Assembly: GCA_009693235.1 (NCBI GenBank)
Contig: SHXR01000002.1
Coordinates: forward strand, 37,957-101,956
Reading direction: 5' to 3'
From: Betaproteobacteria bacterium
Lineage (GTDB): Bacteria; Pseudomonadota; Gammaproteobacteria; Burkholderiales; SG8-39
DNA length: 64,000 bases
Made by a program: the position numbers and the translations under genes. Numbering within the stretch: position 1 is the first letter of the stretch; each line of letters opens with the position of its first letter. Shown here one piece after another: positions 36,592-45,595 of this stretch. Under the pieces are notes generated by a model that saw nothing but the letters and a program-made list of their open reading frames with translations, made no database searches and was not told where the DNA came from.

Positions 36592-38886
36592 ATGCGAATT
36601 CAAGCTAGTGCGTTCGCTCTGATGCTGGGCGCGGCGATGGCGGGCGCGCCGGCGGAGGAGCCGGCGCTGCGGCTGCATCGTTCACTCTCGCCCCTGCCGC
36701 CCGGTGCGAGGGATCAAGCGCCGCTCTTTGTCGCGAGCGATGGCATGCAAGGCTTTACCGATGGGGAGTCGGTGCTCCAGGGCAATGCTGAAATCAGGCG
36801 GCATGGCCTGCGTGTGCGGGCCGACCAGATGCGCTACTGGCAGGACCTTAACGAAGTCGAAGCCAGTGGCAACGTCGAGGTGTGGGTCGGCGCCGACCGT
36901 TTCCGCGGACCGCGCCTGCGCATGCGCATCGACGACCAGATCGGCGCGTTGCAGCAACCGGAATTTTCGTTGGGTGCGCGCCCCAGCCGACTGCGGAGCG
37001 GTGCAGCCGTTGAATTGCGTGGCGATGCGAAAGTGCTGCGCCTCGATGGTGAAGATCGCTATCGTCTCGATAATGCCCGCTTTACCACTTGCAAGCCGGG
37101 CGTCGACGACTGGTATTTGAGCGCCAACAGCATGGACCTCGATTTCAACGAGGATCTTGGTGTTGCGCGCGGTGCTCGACTGACCTTCAAAGGCGTGTCG
37201 ACCCCCACGCTGCCCTGGGTTGATTTTCCATTGTCGGGTGCGCGCAAATCGGGATTTCTGCCGCCAACCATCGGTGCGCAAGGGAAAGTCGGCGCAGAAG
37301 TGCTGGTCCCCTACTATTGGAATATCGCGCCGCATGCCGATGCGACCCTGACGCCCCGGTACATGACGCAGCGCGGGCTGCAGATCCTATCGGAAGCACG
37401 CTACCTCGATCGTTTCAACAATAGTGCGGTGCGTTATGAATACCTGCCCAACGATCAGCAGCTCGGCACCTCGCGATCCGCCTACTCGATCGCGAACACG
37501 TTGAACATACCGGGTGTCGGGGTTGGTCTTTTAAATCTCAACCGCGTCTCCGATGACGCCTATTTTCGGGAATTGTCGGGTCGCATGACCCTGGCGACCC
37601 AGGCTTATCTGCCGCGGGAAGGCTCATTTCAATACGCGCCGTCGCCATGGTGGAGCTGGACGACCCGCGTCCAGCGCTTTCAAACGCTGCAGAATCCGAG
37701 TAATCCCGTCACGCCACCCTACGAACGGGTGCCGCAGATCCTGCTAAATGGACAACGTTACGATTACGGCGGGTTCGACCTGGCCGGCAGCGGGGAATTC
37801 GTTTCCTTCGAGCATCCCACTTTGCCGACCGGGCAGCGCCTGGTCGGGTATCCCTCCATCAGCTATCCAATGTTGGCGTCGGGAGGGTATCTGCGGCCGA
37901 AGGTCGGCATGCATTTGACGCGCTATGGGGTGACGCGCACGCAAGCGAGCGAGGCCCAGTTGAATCGGGCGGTGCCGATTTTTTCTGTCGATTCCGGTCT
38001 CACCTTTGAGCGCCCGACCAAGTTTCGCGACGCCGACGTGGTGCAAACACTCGAACCGCGCGTCTATTATTTGCGCGTGCCCTATCGAAACCAGAACAAT
38101 CTGCCGGTGTTTGATACCGGCGTCACCGATTTCAATTACGCACAAATCTTTTCCGAGAATTACTACGTCGGCTCCGATCGCGTCAGCGATGCCAATCAAC
38201 TCACGCTCGCGTTGACATCGAAACTGATTCGCACCGTTACCGGGCAGGAGATCTTTCGCGCGCTGCTCGCGCAGCGCATCTATTTCGAGCCGCAGCGGGT
38301 GGGTATTGCCAGTACCATCCCGCTTCGCACCGAGCGCTATTCGTCGTATCTCTTCGGTCTGGCCGGACAAGTGCTGCCGCGGACGACGCTCGAAGCCACC
38401 GCACAAATAGATTCCCAGCGGTTCAATCCGGAGCGCTTCAATATCGGGGCGCGGTATCAACCGGCGCGTGACCAACTGCTCAATGTGAGCTACCGTTACA
38501 CCAATGAGGCACTGAATGTGAACCCGCTGCCCGGCTCGGCGGCGCAAGGCACGCCGATTCGTCAGATTGATGGATCCGTCTACTGGCCCATCACCGGGGG
38601 ATTCTCGTTTATCGGCCGCTACAATTATTCGATCGCCAATAATGCTCCGATCGAGACTTTGGCGGGCGTTGAATATAATGCCGGTTGCTGGACGGTGCGC
38701 GGCGTGACCCAGCGCTTCATCACCGGCACCGGCGAGCAGAATCGTCTGTTCTTCATTCAACTGGAACTGGATGGACTCTCGCGCGTCGGATCGAATCCGC
38801 GCGAGGCACTGCGGCGCAGCGTGCCCGGTTACTCGGTCGGTGCGCCGCGCAGTATTGCCGGACAACCGTTCGACCTGAATGAATAG
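36592..38886 (+). CDS. lptD: LPS-assembly outer membrane protein LptD
   Basis: 764 residues with a signal peptide (MRIQASAFALMLGAAMAGAPA). An N-terminal OstA/LptA-like domain (GESVLQGNAEIRRHGLRVRADQ, ASGNVEVWVGADRFRGPRLR) is followed by a 26-strand-type beta barrel ending in QLELDGLSRVG. LptD inserts lipopolysaccharide into the outer leaflet together with LptE. Only two Cys remain in the mature protein: Cys167 (FTTCKPG) and Cys699 (NAGCWTVR), versus four in E. coli, so one interdomain disulfide is possible. ATG 36592 fits the signal peptide. It is followed by surA, encoding a chaperone for LptD. Confidence 0.96.
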   Translation: MRIQASAFALMLGAAMAGAPAEEPALRLHRSLSPLPPGARDQAPLFVASDGMQGFTDGESVLQGNAEIRRHGLRVRADQMRYWQDLNEVEASGNVEVWVGADRFRGPRLRMRIDDQIGALQQPEFSLGARPSRLRSGAAVELRGDAKVLRLDGEDRYRLDNARFTTCKPGVDDWYLSANSMDLDFNEDLGVARGARLTFKGVSTPTLPWVDFPLSGARKSGFLPPTIGAQGKVGAEVLVPYYWNIAPHADATLTPRYMTQRGLQILSEARYLDRFNNSAVRYEYLPNDQQLGTSRSAYSIANTLNIPGVGVGLLNLNRVSDDAYFRELSGRMTLATQAYLPREGSFQYAPSPWWSWTTRVQRFQTLQNPSNPVTPPYERVPQILLNGQRYDYGGFDLAGSGEFVSFEHPTLPTGQRLVGYPSISYPMLASGGYLRPKVGMHLTRYGVTRTQASEAQLNRAVPIFSVDSGLTFERPTKFRDADVVQTLEPRVYYLRVPYRNQNNLPVFDTGVTDFNYAQIFSENYYVGSDRVSDANQLTLALTSKLIRTVTGQEIFRALLAQRIYFEPQRVGIASTIPLRTERYSSYLFGLAGQVLPRTTLEATAQIDSQRFNPERFNIGARYQPARDQLLNVSYRYTNEALNVNPLPGSAAQGTPIRQIDGSVYWPITGGFSFIGRYNYSIANNAPIETLAGVEYNAGCWTVRGVTQRFITGTGEQNRLFFIQLELDGLSRVGSNPREALRRSVPGYSVGAPRSIAGQPFDLNE

Positions 38887-38998
38887 TGTGAATAGTGAAT
38901 ACGTGTACGCTTACATAGCGCGAAAATATTTGACCAGCAATGCACCGCCGTGGTGGCGAATCAATGCTGATCACGCTCAATCATGCCGGGGTCGGACG

Positions 38999-40303
38999 AT
39001 GCGTTGTTGGATGGTCTTGCTGTTGTCCGCCGTCTCAATGCAGGTCACGGCCCAGGGTGGAACCGCGCGGGCACGAATCGTGCCGCTCGATCGCATCGTC
39101 GTTGTGGTCAACAACGAGGTCATCACACGAAGTGAGCTCGATGATCGAATCCGGATGATTCTGCAGCAGCTACGGCAGCAAAATATTGAGCCACCGACTG
39201 ACGAAATCATGGAGCGGCAAGTCCTTGAGCGGATGATTGCCGATCGCGCCCAACTACAGTTCGCGAAGGACGCGGGGCTGCGCATCGACGAGGCGCAGCT
39301 CGATCGGGCGCTGGAACGGATTGCCACATCGAATGGCATGTCGGTCGCCGAATTCCGCCGCACGGTGGTGCGCGACGGCGTAGCGTTCGAGCGGCTGCGG
39401 GAAGACGTGCGAACCGAAATGACGGTCCAACGCTTACGCGAGCGGGAGGTGGAGAACCGTATCCAGGTGAGCGATACCGAGATCGATAGTCATTTGGCCG
39501 GCGAATCGAACACCCCTGATGCGATGACCGAATTCAACCTGTCGCATGTATTGGTCCGTGTCCCTGAGGGAACGAGTGGCGTTCAGCTGGAACGCTTGCA
39601 GGCGCGGGCGCAAGCGGCCCATGCGGAGCTCCTTCGCGGCGGTGACTTCGCGAAGGTGGCGATTGCTGTTTCGGATGCGCCCGATGGCCTGAAAGGCGGA
39701 TCCATGGGCTGGCGCGTGCGCGATCGATTGCCTGAACTGTTCGTCGGTGTGGTCGAGCGCATGCAACCCGGTGCGATCAGCGATGTCATCAAAAGCCCAG
39801 CCGGATTTCATATCGTCAAACTGGTCGAGCGGCGCGGTGTCAAGAATGACAGCCGCCCCATCGAACAGACGCGGGCACGGCACATTCTCGTGAGGGCAAA
39901 CGAAAGCGTCTCGGAATCCGAAGCGCGTCGTCGTATCGACCGGCTACGCCAACGCGTGATCGAGGGGGCTGCGTTTGAGGAAATCGCGCGCTTTAACTCG
40001 GAAGATGCGTCCGCCGCCCGCGGCGGGGAACTCGGGTGGGTTTATCCAGGCGATACGGTCCCCGAGTTCGAAGCGGCCATGTCGAAGCTGAACGCGGGTG
40101 AACTATCGGCGCCGGTTCGAACGCCGTTCGGCTGGCATTTGATTCAGGTGCTGGAGCGGCGCGCCAGTGGATTGTCGTCGGATCGAAGGCGTGTTGAAGC
40201 GCGCAAGGCGTTGCGTGATCGCAAGGTGGACGAAGCGTATGAGGAGTGGCTTCGTCAATTGCGGGACCGTGCGTACGTCGAATATCGCCTCGACGAACGC
40301 TAG
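38999..40303 (+). CDS. surA: Periplasmic peptidyl-prolyl isomerase chaperone SurA
   Basis: 434 residues from the ATG at 38999: signal peptide (MRCWMVLLLSAVSMQVTAQG), N-terminal chaperone domain (IVVVVNNEVITRSELDDRI), two parvulin domains (EFNLSHVLVRVP..., ...TRARHILVRAN) and a C-terminal helix. SurA escorts outer-membrane proteins, including LptD, to the BAM complex. An in-frame ATG at 38879 overlaps the lptD stop and would hide the signal peptide behind 40 residues, so the later start is preferred. The stop TAG shares a base with the pdxA GTG. Confidence 0.95.
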   Translation: MRCWMVLLLSAVSMQVTAQGGTARARIVPLDRIVVVVNNEVITRSELDDRIRMILQQLRQQNIEPPTDEIMERQVLERMIADRAQLQFAKDAGLRIDEAQLDRALERIATSNGMSVAEFRRTVVRDGVAFERLREDVRTEMTVQRLREREVENRIQVSDTEIDSHLAGESNTPDAMTEFNLSHVLVRVPEGTSGVQLERLQARAQAAHAELLRGGDFAKVAIAVSDAPDGLKGGSMGWRVRDRLPELFVGVVERMQPGAISDVIKSPAGFHIVKLVERRGVKNDSRPIEQTRARHILVRANESVSESEARRRIDRLRQRVIEGAAFEEIARFNSEDASAARGGELGWVYPGDTVPEFEAAMSKLNAGELSAPVRTPFGWHLIQVLERRASGLSSDRRRVEARKALRDRKVDEAYEEWLRQLRDRAYVEYRLDER

Positions 40304-41364
40304 TGGCGCGTACCCGCTCCGCACGTCCGGCCAAGCGCGTGACCACACGCCGCGCGCCTCGTGCACGGCCACAGCGCCGGCATGGGCCGGCGGAGCGACC
40401 GCTCATTGGTGTGACGATGGGCGAGCCCGCCGGCATCGGGCCTGATATCTGCCTCGCGTTAGCAGGTAGGCGGCTGCCGGTGCGGGTCGTCGTCGTCGGT
40501 GATGAGGATGTGTTGGCCGAGCGTGCCAAGCGTCTCGGCTTGCCGGTCCGCTTGCGGCGCTTCGATGTGACCAACACGCGTCGTGGGAGTCTTGAGGTCA
40601 TGCATGTGCCGGCGCTTGCGCCGGTCGCGGCAGGAACGCTCGATGCCCGCAACAGTCGCTTCGTGCTCGATGTTCTTGATCGTGCGATCGAGGAATGTCA
40701 CCGCGGCACATTTGCCGCGATGGTGACTGCCCCCGTCCATAAGGGTGTGATCAATGATGCGGGCATCCCATTTACCGGACATACCGAATACCTTGCCGAA
40801 CGGTTGGGTGCGCCGCAACCGGTCATGATGCTCGCCGGCGGGGGCCTTCGCGTTGCCTTGGCAACGACGCACCTGAAGCTGGACGCTGTCCCGGCGGCCA
40901 TTACCCGTAATGGCTTGGTTGCAGTGATCGAGGTCTTGGTCCACGATCTTCGCGAGCGTTTCGGAATCGCCCGCCCGCGCATCCTCGTCGCCGGGCTCAA
41001 TCCGCATGCCGGGGAATCCGGGCATCTTGGTCGCGAAGAGATCGAGATCATCCAACCCGCGCTGGCGTCATTGCGCCACCTCGATGCCGATCTGATTGGT
41101 CCGTTACCGGCCGATACCCTCTTTAATCCCGAACACTTGGTGGGCGCCGATTGCGTGCTCTCGATGTTTCATGATCAGGGATTGCCGGTGTTGAAATTTG
41201 CAAGCTTCGGTAAAGGCGTCAACATCACCCTTGGCCTGCCGATCATTCGCACCTCGGTCGATCATGGCACCGCGCTTGATATCGCCGGATCAGGCAAGGC
41301 CGATCCCTCCAGTCTCATCGAAGCGATCGAGTGCGCTGCGATGCTGGTGTCTACCAAGAAATAG
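40303..41364 (+). CDS. pdxA: 4-hydroxythreonine-4-phosphate dehydrogenase
   Basis: 353 residues from the GTG at 40303, which overlaps the surA stop (TAGTG). After a basic tail of about 35 residues the domain starts with RPLIGVTMGEPAGIGPDI. The metal-binding His residues are in FTGHTEYLAERLG, VLSMFHDQGLPVLKFASFGKG and TSVDHGTALDIAG. PdxA makes an intermediate of pyridoxal 5'-phosphate. The lysine/arginine-rich N-terminal extension is longer than usual and may be a later-start artefact, but no better start is visible. Confidence 0.94.
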   Translation: MARTRSARPAKRVTTRRAPRARPQRRHGPAERPLIGVTMGEPAGIGPDICLALAGRRLPVRVVVVGDEDVLAERAKRLGLPVRLRRFDVTNTRRGSLEVMHVPALAPVAAGTLDARNSRFVLDVLDRAIEECHRGTFAAMVTAPVHKGVINDAGIPFTGHTEYLAERLGAPQPVMMLAGGGLRVALATTHLKLDAVPAAITRNGLVAVIEVLVHDLRERFGIARPRILVAGLNPHAGESGHLGREEIEIIQPALASLRHLDADLIGPLPADTLFNPEHLVGADCVLSMFHDQGLPVLKFASFGKGVNITLGLPIIRTSVDHGTALDIAGSGKADPSSLIEAIECAAMLVSTKK

Positions 41365-41385
41365 CCGTCCCTCGCGGCCGATTCG

Positions 41386-42171
41386 ATGATGCATGTTCCG
41401 CGCCGGCGCTTCGGACAGAATTTTCTGCACGATCGCAACATCATTGCCAAGATCATCACGGCCATCGATCCGCGCCGCAATGAACATTTTGTCGAGATCG
41501 GGCCGGGTCAAGGTGTGCTGACCGAGCCGCTGTCCAATCTGCTCGCGGTGCTGCATGTCGTTGAAATCGATCGTGATCTGATCGCTGTGCTGCGTGAACG
41601 CTTTCCTGCGACACGCCTCATCATCCATGCCGGGGATGCGCTCGAATTCGATTTTGCGACGCTCCCGTGCCCGCTTCGGGTGGTGGGCAACCTTCCCTAC
41701 AATATTTCGACGCCGCTTCTCTTTCATCTGGCGCGTTACAGCGATCGCATCGTCGACGGACATTTCATGTTGCAACGCGAAGTCGTGGATCGCATGGTGG
41801 CTGATCCCTCGACCCCGGCCTATGGGCGTCTGTCAGTGACGTTGCAGGCGCGCTTCGACATGGTCAGACTTTTTACCGTCGGCGCGGGGGCCTTTACGCC
41901 GGTGCCGAAAGTCGAATCAGCCATCGTGCGGATGCGCCCACGCGCCATCCCGCTCCTACCGGCGGCCGTCGAGCCCGTGTTCCAGACCGTGGTGACCCGT
42001 GCATTTACCCAGCGGCGCAAGACCTTGCGCAATGCGCTGGCAGGCGTTGCCGATCCGGCGCTGCTTGCATCCCTTGATATCGACCCCGGGCTACGCCCTG
42101 AAGCGCTATCGGTGCAGGCCTTCCTACGCATCGCGACGGCGGTGCACCATCGTGATACTAAAGCACCGTAA
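41386..42171 (+). CDS. rsmA: 16S rRNA adenine-1518/1519 dimethyltransferase
   Basis: 261 residues. RsmA (KsgA) dimethylates two adenines in helix 45 of 16S rRNA. It shows RRRFGQNFLHDRNIIAKI, the SAM site FVEIGPGQGVLTEPL and VVGNLPYNISTPLLFHL (NLPY catalytic motif). Last gene of the lptD-surA-pdxA-rsmA operon; it converges on an MBL-hydrolase gene with 12 bases between the stops. Confidence 0.96.
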   Translation: MMHVPRRRFGQNFLHDRNIIAKIITAIDPRRNEHFVEIGPGQGVLTEPLSNLLAVLHVVEIDRDLIAVLRERFPATRLIIHAGDALEFDFATLPCPLRVVGNLPYNISTPLLFHLARYSDRIVDGHFMLQREVVDRMVADPSTPAYGRLSVTLQARFDMVRLFTVGAGAFTPVPKVESAIVRMRPRAIPLLPAAVEPVFQTVVTRAFTQRRKTLRNALAGVADPALLASLDIDPGLRPEALSVQAFLRIATAVHHRDTKAP

Positions 42172-42183
42172 CCCCAGCGTAGA

Positions 42184-43062
42184 TCACTCGGCGATCTTGA
42201 ACCCGTTGCGATGGCGCACCCATAGATGGACCGAGGGAGCGGGAAAGTGCGCCGCGAACATTAGCGTATCGGTATCGGCATAGCGCTCGCAGAGCGCCTG
42301 GCGTGTCCGTGCCGACATGGCGCGATCCCAGCAAAATGACGAAGAGAGCGACGGATCGCCAAGTTGCGCAGGCGAGTGCAGCGCATCGCCGATAAAAACG
42401 CCGTGCGCCGTACGGCTCTTCGCATGCAGAAAACAGGCGCCGGGCGTATGGCCATAGGCGGGTTCCAGGTGAATCCCCGGCGTAATTTCATGATCGCCTG
42501 CGACGAAGACCGCGCGTCCGGCGTCAACGATCGGTAGCACGCTATCGCCAAACGAACCGTGATTCGGTATCGGTGCGCCCGCTGCAACGGCAGCGCGGTG
42601 CGCCTGCTCCCAGAATTCGTATTCGCGTCGGTGGAAGAGGTATTTGGCGTTCGGAAAGGTTGGTACCCATTGGCCGTCACGCAGTTGCGTATTCCAGCCG
42701 ACATGGTCCGCATGCAGATGCGTGCAGAAAACATAATCGACCTGTTCCGGGTGCACATTGGCCGCCGCCATGCGCGCCAGATAGGGATGTTGCTGTCGAT
42801 GCCAGATCGGTCGTAGCGGTCGTTCCTTGTCGTTGCCGCCGCAGCTGTCGATGAGAATTGTATGGTGGCCGGTGCGCAGGACGAAGCTATGAAAGCTCAT
42901 CACCGCACGATCTTCGGCCGGATCCACGTAGTGCGGCCGCAGCCAATCGCCGTGATCGGCCATCAACGCCGGCGTCAGGTCGGGAAGCAACTCGGTAAGC
43001 AGGGCCCACGGACCTGCCGTTTCGACGATACGGTCGACCTGGAATTCCCCGATCCGTTGCAT
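42184..43062 (-). CDS. MBL-fold metallohydrolase
   Basis: 292 residues. The zinc motif HxHxDH is FCTHLHADHVGW, with further ligands in GDHEITPGIHLEPAYGHTPGA and FIGDALHSPAQLG. The overall pattern resembles the lactonase-like/AhlD class of MBL hydrolases more than classical glyoxalase II. It is five bases downstream of gloA on the same strand, so a role in handling products of methylglyoxal detoxification is possible; a quorum-quenching or other ester or lactone hydrolase role is equally plausible. Function not assigned. Confidence 0.85.
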   Translation of the reverse strand: MQRIGEFQVDRIVETAGPWALLTELLPDLTPALMADHGDWLRPHYVDPAEDRAVMSFHSFVLRTGHHTILIDSCGGNDKERPLRPIWHRQQHPYLARMAAANVHPEQVDYVFCTHLHADHVGWNTQLRDGQWVPTFPNAKYLFHRREYEFWEQAHRAAVAAGAPIPNHGSFGDSVLPIVDAGRAVFVAGDHEITPGIHLEPAYGHTPGACFLHAKSRTAHGVFIGDALHSPAQLGDPSLSSSFCWDRAMSARTRQALCERYADTDTLMFAAHFPAPSVHLWVRHRNGFKIAE

Positions 43063-43067
43063 CGCCG

Positions 43068-43451
43068 CTACTGCCGTTCGATGAGTTCGATCCGGTAGCC
43101 GTCCGGATCTTCCACAAACGCGATGACCGTCGTCCCATGTTTGACCGGGCCCGCCTCGCGCACCACCTTGCCTCCGCGGCGCCTGATGTCGTCACACGCT
43201 TTCGCCGCATTGTCGACCGCGACGGCCACATGGCCATAGGCGCTACCGAGGTCATACTTTTCGACCCCGTAGTTGTAGGTGAGTTCGAGCACGGTGCTGG
43301 CATCCTCGGTGCCGTAGCCGACGAACGCAAGCGTGTACTTGCCGCCCGGGTTGTCCGACTTTCTGAGAAGCTGCATGCCGAGGACTTCGGTGTAGAACGC
43401 GATCGAGCGATCGAGATCGCCGACGCGCAGCATGGTATGGAGCATGCGCAT
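43068..43451 (-). CDS. gloA: Lactoylglutathione lyase (glyoxalase I)
   Basis: 127 residues, normal for the Ni-dependent bacterial enzyme. GloA converts the methylglyoxal-glutathione hemithioacetal to S-lactoylglutathione. Metal ligands are His5 ([11 protein letters not shown]), Glu in [11 protein letters not shown], His in AYGHVAVAV and Glu in RIELIERQ. Directly followed by an MBL-fold hydrolase gene. An inverted repeat lies just upstream of the start. Confidence 0.96.
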   Translation of the reverse strand: MRMLHTMLRVGDLDRSIAFYTEVLGMQLLRKSDNPGGKYTLAFVGYGTEDASTVLELTYNYGVEKYDLGSAYGHVAVAVDNAAKACDDIRRRGGKVVREAGPVKHGTTVIAFVEDPDGYRIELIERQ

Positions 43452-43462
43452 GGGGGGCTGTC

Positions 43463-43494
43463 AATGCGGTAAAGGGATTACAGCCTACCGCATT
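43463..43494. repeat. Nine-base inverted repeat upstream of gloA
   Basis: AATGCGGTA (43463-43471) and TACCGCATT (43486-43494) are perfect inverted copies with a 14-base loop. The element sits 11 bases before the gloA start and downstream of the YgjP-like gene on the same strand. It could end the upstream transcript or act as an operator for gloA. No T run follows. The remaining bases to 43566 show no gene. Confidence 0.6.
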
Positions 43495-43566
43495 TCTCAC
43501 GCCACGACGACGGCCGAACGACTCAACGAACGCGATACGACCAGCAGCGTTACGGCATCGCTCTTT

Positions 43567-44334
43567 TCACAACTCCGGCAACTGGCGCGACCGGACGTCG
43601 ATTTCCTTGCGGATCTCGCGATGATCGGGGCAAAGCGTGCTCACCAGACTCCAGAAACGGTCCGAGTGGTTCATCTCGCGAATATGAGCCAGCTCATGGA
43701 TCACAACGTAATCGATGATCCGCTGCTCGAAATGCATGAGGCGCCAGTGGAAGTAGACGTGTGCATCGCCCATGACACTTTGTGTGCAATGGCCCCATTG
43801 CGTCTTGGCATTGGAGATGCGTACGCGCGGAAACGGCACGCCAAGGTGCGGTGCCAATTCATTGGCACGCTGCGCAAACAGCGACACGCCCGCTTCTTTC
43901 ATCCATTGAATCAAGCCGGCCCGCAACGGTTCACCTTGCACCGATTCGGCAGGTAAGCGAAGGACACCGCCGTCCAAGCGCGGTGCGCTGTTGGGAGCGC
44001 CAGGTTCGATTCTGGTGTCCCGCCCGAGCAATGGAATGCGCACGCCTGGGACCCACTGCACGCGGTTGCGGATCGCGCTGGCCGCTTCCACCAATTTTTC
44101 GATGACCCAGCGTTCCTTCTCGCGGATGAACGCCTCGACTTCGGCGATGGTTACCCAGCGCGGCGCGGTGGCGGCAAGACCATCACGGCCGACGGTGATG
44201 CCGATGGTTTTGCGGGGTGCGCGGCGAAACCGATAGGTGAGGATGCGTTTGCCAAGATGAATCGCATGAATCGATTCACCATTGGCGGTCTGCTGGACCA
44301 ATCGAGTGGACAATGGCAATTCGAGCTGGTCCAT
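43567..44334 (-). CDS. YgjP/DUF45-type zinc metallopeptidase
   Basis: 255 residues from the ATG at 44334, two bases after the plsC stop. The conserved AKTQWGHCTQ segment and the zinc site VIHELAHIREMNHSDRFW (HExxH plus a downstream His) mark the YgjP-like domain. Substrates of this family are poorly known. It closes the miaB-to-plsC run, so it is probably the last gene of that operon. Confidence 0.88.
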   Translation of the reverse strand: MDQLELPLSTRLVQQTANGESIHAIHLGKRILTYRFRRAPRKTIGITVGRDGLAATAPRWVTIAEVEAFIREKERWVIEKLVEAASAIRNRVQWVPGVRIPLLGRDTRIEPGAPNSAPRLDGGVLRLPAESVQGEPLRAGLIQWMKEAGVSLFAQRANELAPHLGVPFPRVRISNAKTQWGHCTQSVMGDAHVYFHWRLMHFEQRIIDYVVIHELAHIREMNHSDRFWSLVSTLCPDHREIRKEIDVRSRQLPEL

Positions 44335-44336
44335 CA

Positions 44337-45050
44337 CTAGCGGCGTGCCACGAGTTCGGCGACCTGCGTCTCGACCCATTCTTCGACCTGGCGGATGAGT
44401 TGTTCGGGGGATTTGTCGGCGGATTCTATCGGTGCACCGATTCGCACGGTGACCTTACCGGCAAATTTGAGGAACGAATTGCGCGGCCAGAAGAGGCCGG
44501 CATTGTGTGCGACCGGCAGCACGCACGCGCCGAGTTGTTTGGCGAGGATCGCGCCGCCCGGACGGTAAGCTCTTTTGGCGCCGACCGCAACGCGTGTGCC
44601 TTCCGGAAACATCATGATGAAGAATCCTTGCTTGAAGCGTTCACGTCCCTGATCGATGACGCGTTGCATGGCGGATTTCGGATTGGATCGATCGATGCCG
44701 ATCGGGCTATACAGCGCAAGACCCCAGCCAAGAAACGGGATCCAGAACAATTCGCGCTTGAGCACATAGACGTGCGGCGGAAAGATGCCGTTGTAGGCGA
44801 GCGTTTCCCAGGCCGATTGATGCTTTGAAAGAATGACGCAGGGTTTGCTCGGAATATTTTCCCTGCCTTCGACTTCATAGGTAATACCAAGCAGCCAACG
44901 CGCGAGCCAGGTCGCGAAGCGCGGCCACCATGAGATGACGCGCCACCGCGCGAGGCGTGGTAGCCAGCCGCACGCCATGACCATGAACGCATAGGGCGGT
45001 GTCACAACCAGAAGAACGAAGAGATAGACGGCGGAACGAAGATGCATCAT
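44337..45050 (-). CDS. plsC: 1-acyl-sn-glycerol-3-phosphate acyltransferase
   Basis: 237 residues from the ATG at 45050, which overlaps the gmhB stop as ATGA. An N-terminal membrane segment (SAVYLFVLLVVTPPYAFMVM) precedes the acyltransferase motifs: SKHQSAWET (HX4E variant of HX4D, usual in this branch), PIGIDR and FPEGTR. It makes phosphatidic acid from lysophosphatidic acid. The longer in-frame ORF start at 45080 lies inside gmhB and is less likely. Confidence 0.92.
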   Translation of the reverse strand: MMHLRSAVYLFVLLVVTPPYAFMVMACGWLPRLARWRVISWWPRFATWLARWLLGITYEVEGRENIPSKPCVILSKHQSAWETLAYNGIFPPHVYVLKRELFWIPFLGWGLALYSPIGIDRSNPKSAMQRVIDQGRERFKQGFFIMMFPEGTRVAVGAKRAYRPGGAILAKQLGACVLPVAHNAGLFWPRNSFLKFAGKVTVRIGAPIESADKSPEQLIRQVEEWVETQVAELVARR

Positions 45051-45583
45051 GTGCGCGTAAGGTCCGCGGCCACTGCGCAAAGATCACTGGCGATGACGGT
45101 GCCCGGCGGCAGTGGCGATGTTTTTCTGGTCATCTTGCCTTTGCCGGTTTCGACGAGGATCGGTTGCGCACCGACACTGGCCGCCGATTCAAGGTCCCGC
45201 AATGAATCACCGACGACAGGTACACCGGCAAGTGTCGTATGAAACCGCAAGCCAATTTCCCTCAGCATGCCAGGCTTGGGTTTGCGACATTCACAGGTTG
45301 AATCCGCGGTGTGGGGACAATAAAAGATGGCATCGATGCGCCCGCCCGCCTGGTGGACGGCGCGATGCATTTTCTCGTGAATGGTGTTGAGGGTCGCCAT
45401 GTCAAACAGACCCCTGCCGATACCGGATTGATTGGTCGCGACGATGACGCGAAACCCCGACTGCGAAAGTTTTGCGATCGCTTCCAGGCTGCCTACGATG
45501 GGTCGCCATTCATCGGGACTTTTGATGAAGCGATCGCTGTCATGATTGATGACGCCGTCCCGATCGAGAATGACAAATTTCAT
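45047..45583 (-). CDS. gmhB: D-glycero-beta-D-manno-heptose-1,7-bisphosphate 7-phosphatase
   Basis: 178 residues, HAD superfamily. Motif I is ILDRDGVINHD; VATNQSGIGRG is motif II; the zinc-binding loop is YCPHTADSTCECRKPKPGM; VVGDSLRDLESA holds the acidic motif. GmhB acts in ADP-heptose synthesis for the LPS inner core. It lies 12 bases after glyS and overlaps plsC. Confidence 0.94.
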   Translation of the reverse strand: MKFVILDRDGVINHDSDRFIKSPDEWRPIVGSLEAIAKLSQSGFRVIVATNQSGIGRGLFDMATLNTIHEKMHRAVHQAGGRIDAIFYCPHTADSTCECRKPKPGMLREIGLRFHTTLAGVPVVGDSLRDLESAASVGAQPILVETGKGKMTRKTSPLPPGTVIASDLCAVAADLTRT

Positions 45584-45595
45584 CGGGGCGGCTCG

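Noticed and set aside
37744..38865. ORF of 373 residues opposite lptD
   Set aside because: Antisense to the LptD barrel, with no domain or ribosome-binding site.
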